Positions 13,778-16,956 of a DNA stretch of 16,956 nt are shown piece after piece (position 1 is the first letter of the stretch; each line of letters opens with the position of its first letter). The stretch covers positions 1 through 16,956 of the forward strand of contig DFJF01000001.1 of NCBI GenBank assembly GCA_002372935.1, in the 5' to 3' direction. The position numbers and the translations under genes are program-made. The notes under the pieces were generated by a model. The model saw nothing but the letters and a program-made list of their open reading frames with translations, searched no databases and was not told where the DNA came from. The stretch is from Clostridiales bacterium UBA3678. Lineage in GTDB: Bacteria > Bacillota > Clostridia > TANB77 > CAG-508.

Positions 13778-14977
13778 TTATCCCATGTAATCTTTCAATT
13801 TTTTGCTTCTGCTTGGGTGTCTTAATTTTCTTAAAGCTTTGGCTTCTATTTGACGAATACGTTCACGAGTAACATCAAATTCTTTTCCAACTTCCTCTAA
13901 AGTTCTTGCTTTACCATCATCTAGTCCAAATCTAAGTCTTAAAACCTTTGCCTCTCTAGGAGTAAGAGTCCCCATAACTTCTTCTAATTGTTCACGTAAT
14001 AGAGTATATGCTGCAACATCTTGAGGTGCAGGACTATCATCATCTTGAATAAAATCACCTAAATGACTATCATCTTCTTCACCTATTGGAGTTTCTAAAG
14101 ATACAGGATCTTGGGCAATTTTTTGAATCTCTTGCACTTTTTCTACACTCATATCAAGTTCTTTTGCAAGTTCTTCTGGTGTTGGCTCTCTACCCATTTG
14201 TTGTAAAAGATGTCTTGAAGTTCTTATTAATTTATTTATTGTTTCTACCATATGAACTGGAATTCTAATTGTCCTTGCTTGATCTGCAATCGCTCTTGTA
14301 ATTGCCTGTCTAATCCACCATGTTGCATAAGTACTAAATTTAAAACCTTTTGTATAATCAAATTTTTCTACTGCTTTTATTAATCCCATATTGCCTTCTT
14401 GAATTAAATCTAAAAATAACATTCCTCTTCCAACATATTTTTTTGCAATACTTACAACTAACCTTAAATTTGCTTCAGCTAATTTTTGTTTAGCCTCTTC
14501 GTCTCCTTTCAAAACTTTTTTTGCAAGTTCTGTCTCTTCTTCATAAGAAAGTAATGGAATTCTCCCTATTTCTCTTAAATACATTCTTACAGGATCATCT
14601 AAATTTATACCTTCAAAACTTGTGTCATCAAAAGCTTCTTCAATATTTAAATCTTCTACTTCTTTTAAATCTTCTTCATCTGGCTCGTCTTCAAAGTCTT
14701 CATTTAGATTTATTCCAATTTTTTCTATAGCATCAAAAACCTGCTCCATTTGATTTGGAGTAGCATCTGTAAGTTCTGTAGCAAGTTCACCATAAGTAAT
14801 TTTTCCTTTTTCCTTTGCCTTTTTTATTATTTTCTCAAGCTTTTCTTTTGTTTTTTCATCAGTTTCATCGTTTTTGTTTTCAATCACTGTAGCTTTCTTC
14901 TCTTCATTTTCGCTTTTTTCGATATTCTTTTTTATTTCTTCATCTTTTAATTTTTCATTTTTCTTCTTTTCTTCCAT
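13778..14977 (-). CDS. rpoD: RNA polymerase primary sigma factor RpoD/SigA
   Basis: 399 aa, typical for a Firmicutes housekeeping sigma. A lysine/glutamate-rich head (1-45) is followed by a region 1.1-like segment (about 46-92), an acidic linker (94-125), region 1.2 (DPVRMYLREIGRIPLL, 128-143), region 2 with NLRLVVSIAKKYVGRG (170-185), DLIQEGNMGLIKAVEKFDYTKG (190-211) and the -10-binding YATWWIRQAITRAIADQ (217-233). Region 3 is at about 238-315 and region 4 at about 325-395, whose helix-turn-helix TLEEVGKEFDVTRERIRQIEAKALRKLR region (359-386) reads the -35. It directs core polymerase to promoters such as the two sigma-A sites found in this window. The ribosome site AAAGGAA lies in the last codons of dnaG, and the genes are 9 nt apart, so the two are co-expressed. 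The start ATG is well placed for the family. Confidence 0.98.
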   Translation of the reverse strand: MEEKKKNEKLKDEEIKKNIEKSENEEKKATVIENKNDETDEKTKEKLEKIIKKAKEKGKITYGELATELTDATPNQMEQVFDAIEKIGINLNEDFEDEPDEEDLKEVEDLNIEEAFDDTSFEGINLDDPVRMYLREIGRIPLLSYEEETELAKKVLKGDEEAKQKLAEANLRLVVSIAKKYVGRGMLFLDLIQEGNMGLIKAVEKFDYTKGFKFSTYATWWIRQAITRAIADQARTIRIPVHMVETINKLIRTSRHLLQQMGREPTPEELAKELDMSVEKVQEIQKIAQDPVSLETPIGEEDDSHLGDFIQDDDSPAPQDVAAYTLLREQLEEVMGTLTPREAKVLRLRFGLDDGKARTLEEVGKEFDVTRERIRQIEAKALRKLRHPSRSKKLKDYMG

Positions 14978-14986
14978 TATCTATAT

Positions 14987-16792
14987 TCATTCCTTTCCAT
15001 TTAAGGCTAATTTTAAAATTATGTCATTTAACTCTTGTCCTAAAGCTTTCTTTTTTTCAGAATCTGTTTCCAACTCAATTTTTTCTAAAATTTCATCTCT
15101 TCTATTTTTTAACTTTTCTGCATTATATTTTTTTACTATATCTTGTATTGCCTTTTTATTGTCGGCAATTCCATAATCTTCAACCATTATTTTTGCAAGA
15201 TGATTTCTTATTTCATCATCTTCTATATGATCTACTATTATAGATAAATTATCATGTTCTTTTTCTATTTCTTTATATATTTGGCTCAATATTTCTATAT
15301 TTCGCTCGTCTTTAAAGTCTTCTATTTTTATATTTTTATGTATCAATTCTGCTGTACTTGGATCATTTAATAATATTGAAATTATCGTATTTTCTCTCTT
15401 TATAATGTCTTCTGAAACAATATTCTTTTTCTCAGGATTTCTCCTTCGCACTATGTTTCTATCACTTTCTAAGATTTTACTTCCCTGGTTATCTTTATAT
15501 TTTAGCTTTGTTACTTCAGCATAAATTGCCTCTTTTGAAATATTATATCCTTTTGTAATCTTTTCTATGTATATTTCTCTTTCTATTGTATTATCTATTT
15601 TTGAAAGTAATTTCGCTATTTCGTTTAAAAACTTGATTTTATCACTTGCATTTTCTAAATTTAAATCTTGTCTCAAAATTTTTATTTTATATTCTACTAA
15701 AGAAATTGCATTATCCATAAGTTTTTTAAATCTAGCAGATCCGTATTTTAAAATATATTCATCTGGATCTTTGGCTTCTGATCTTGGCATCTGTAATACT
15801 CTAATATCACAACCCATATTTTGCATAACTTCCATTGACCTTTGTACAGCTTTCTGACCTGCACCATCTGCATCAAATCCTAAAATTACTTGTTCACAAT
15901 TTTTTCTAAGTAGCCATCCTTGCTGAGTTGTAAGTGCGGTGCCCAATGCTGCTACAACATTTGTAATTCCTCTTTGATGTAATGAAATTACATCCATATA
16001 GCCTTCCACAATTAATAATCTTTTAGTATCTCCTTTTTTTGCAACATTTAAACCAAATAAATTTCTTCCTTTTTCATAAACAATATTTGCTGGTGAATTA
16101 ATATATTTTGGATTCTTTGTTGACCTTTCTTCTTTTAAAATTCTCCCACCAAATCCTATTACTCTATTTCTTTCATCCAAAATTGGAATCATTAGCCTAT
16201 TTCTATATCTATCTATATGTGTTCCATTTTCGTTTTTGTTTACCAATCCTGACTCTAAAATTTCTTGATCTTGAAATCCTTCTTTTTTTAATGCTTGATA
16301 TAATTCATCATAATTACCCGAAAATCCAATTTTGTAACTCTTGAGTGTTTCATTATTTAGTTTTCTTTTTTTTACATATTCTTGTGCAACTTTTGAGCTC
16401 GGGTCATATAACTTTTTATGATAAAACTCAGCTGTAAATGTGTTTACTTTATAAACTTTTGCCTTTAATTCTTCTTTTGCAGAATCTACATAATCATTAT
16501 TTTTTGGCAAAACAATATTAGCTTTTTCCGCCAAAACTTCTATTGCTTCTTTAAATCCTATACCTTCTATTTTACTTATAAAGGTAAAAACATTGCCTCC
16601 AACTCCACAGCCAAAACAATGAAATATTTGTTTATCTGGAGATACTGAAAATGAAGGCGATTTTTCATTGTGAAATGGGCATAATCCAAAATAATTTCGA
16701 CCGCTTCTTTTTAAAGAAACATACTGTGATACAACTTCTACAATATCATTTGAACGTTTAACTTCATCTAAAATTTCATCACTATATCGCAT
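14987..16792 (-). CDS. dnaG: DNA primase DnaG
   Basis: 601 aa from the ATG at 16792. A TTG at 16813 would add seven charged residues, but its only candidate Shine-Dalgarno is one base away; the ATG has AGAGG six bases upstream and gives the usual family N-terminus MRYSDEI. The zinc-binding domain shows Cys38, His41, Cys59 and Cys62 (the CHC2 finger). The catalytic TOPRIM core has IVEGYMD (262-268), GFDADGAG (305-312) and KDPDEYI (341-347), whose acidic residues hold the metals for primer synthesis. The last ~160 residues form the helical domain expected to contact the replicative helicase DnaB. DnaG synthesises RNA primers at the replication fork. The downstream rpoD gene completes the conserved dnaG-rpoD unit; rpsU is not between them. 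The promoter at 16841-16870 lies about 45 nt before the start codon. Confidence 0.97.
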   Translation of the reverse strand: MRYSDEILDEVKRSNDIVEVVSQYVSLKRSGRNYFGLCPFHNEKSPSFSVSPDKQIFHCFGCGVGGNVFTFISKIEGIGFKEAIEVLAEKANIVLPKNNDYVDSAKEELKAKVYKVNTFTAEFYHKKLYDPSSKVAQEYVKKRKLNNETLKSYKIGFSGNYDELYQALKKEGFQDQEILESGLVNKNENGTHIDRYRNRLMIPILDERNRVIGFGGRILKEERSTKNPKYINSPANIVYEKGRNLFGLNVAKKGDTKRLLIVEGYMDVISLHQRGITNVVAALGTALTTQQGWLLRKNCEQVILGFDADGAGQKAVQRSMEVMQNMGCDIRVLQMPRSEAKDPDEYILKYGSARFKKLMDNAISLVEYKIKILRQDLNLENASDKIKFLNEIAKLLSKIDNTIEREIYIEKITKGYNISKEAIYAEVTKLKYKDNQGSKILESDRNIVRRRNPEKKNIVSEDIIKRENTIISILLNDPSTAELIHKNIKIEDFKDERNIEILSQIYKEIEKEHDNLSIIVDHIEDDEIRNHLAKIMVEDYGIADNKKAIQDIVKKYNAEKLKNRRDEILEKIELETDSEKKKALGQELNDIILKLALNGKE

Positions 16793-16840
16793 TCTCTTCC
16801 TCTCTTTCTCCAAACTCCCCTATATTATATTATTCGACGT

Positions 16841-16870
16841 ATTTTACATAATTCCCCCTTTAATGGTCAA
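16841..16870 (-). promoter_or_regulatory. Sigma-A promoter of dnaG-rpoD
   Basis: On the minus strand TTGACC (16870-16865) and TAAAAT (16846-16841) are separated by 18 nt. Both hexamers differ from consensus by one base. A transcript would start near 16834 and reach the dnaG ATG after about 40 nt. A TATAAT further downstream lacks a suitable -35. Confidence 0.7.
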
Positions 16871-16898
16871 AAAATTTTTAATTTCATTTCTTTCATTT

Positions 16899-16956
16899 GG
16901 GGACGGTTCTTTTTAAAAAGGGGACGGTTCTTTTTTAAAAAAGAACCGTCCCCTTT
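16899..16956. repeat. REP-like GGGGACGGTTCT repeats: direct copy plus 40-nt perfect palindrome
   Basis: GGGGACGGTTCTTTTT starts at 16899 and again at 16920. The second copy is followed at once by its exact reverse complement: 16917-16936 and 16937-16956 pair perfectly over 20 bases with no spacer, up to the window edge, so the palindrome may extend further. The GGGGACGGTTCT/AGAACCGTCCCC words are GC-richer than the surroundings. From memory, such words recur between genes in many Clostridia and related Firmicutes, sometimes near REP-associated tyrosine transposases (RAYTs). No transposase gene is visible here. This is a dispersed repeat rather than a local tandem array. Confidence 0.75.
16915..16953 (-). 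terminator. Possible intrinsic terminator formed by the palindrome
   Basis: Read on the minus strand, the arms GGGGACGGTTC and GAACCGTCCCC form a strong 11-bp GC-containing stem; the central T6A6 can pair too. The stem is followed by TTTTT (16919-16915). A transcript entering from the right edge could end here, insulating the dnaG promoter. The role is inferred from shape only. Confidence 0.45.

Noticed and set aside
14874..15176. Plus-strand open frame of 100 codons across the dnaG-rpoD junction
   Set aside because: Very Phe/Ser-rich low-complexity translation, antisense to the lysine/glutamate-rich ends of two confirmed genes; a shadow.

Overview
This is an AT-rich stretch of a low-GC Gram-positive genome, most likely an anaerobic member of the Clostridia. 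The pointers are the adjacent dnaG-rpoD pair, Shine-Dalgarno-dependent starts (including TTG and GTG), a QueH-type queuosine enzyme beside ruvB, and lysine/isoleucine/asparagine-rich proteins. TGA is used as a stop and TGG for Trp, so it is not a Mycoplasma. No species can be named from the sequence alone. Every convincing gene lies on the minus strand, so transcription runs from right to left. No tRNA, rRNA, CRISPR array, insertion sequence or prophage gene was seen.

Right to left. (1) 16899-16956: a direct repeat followed by a perfect 40-nt palindrome at the window edge, resembling the REP-like GGGGACGGTTCT repeats scattered through Firmicutes genomes. A good sigma-A promoter (16841-16870) follows it. 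(2) 13778-16792: the macromolecular-synthesis pair dnaG (primase) and rpoD (primary sigma factor). (3) 11340-13611: an OmpR-family response regulator with a TTG start and a strong Shine-Dalgarno, and its histidine kinase, separated by a hairpin. PhoP-box-like repeats lie upstream. (4) 10921-11259: a small protein with a C-terminal membrane anchor, ending in a clear intrinsic terminator. (5) 6348-10826: a four-gene, tightly coupled cassette with its own near-consensus promoter. It encodes a MprF/UPF0104-type flippase-like membrane protein, a GT8 glycosyltransferase, a GT8-PlsC fusion and a second PlsC-like acyltransferase. (6) 2373-6272: ruvB, an amidoligase-fold protein, a QueH-GNAT fusion and a YbgC-like thioesterase, closely spaced as one operon. 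(7) 32-2320: two uncharacterised membrane proteins and a small P-loop kinase.

The housekeeping parts (dnaG, rpoD, ruvB, queH) are ordinary. The best candidate for an undescribed system is the cassette in region 5. It combines two sugar transferases, two acyltransferase domains lacking the usual FPEGTR glycerol-phosphate signature, and a lipid-flippase-like protein. This suggests a pathway that makes and exports an acylated glycolipid; that reading is inference. Two further oddities are the amidoligase-fold protein inserted between ruvB and queH, and the acetyltransferase fused to QueH.
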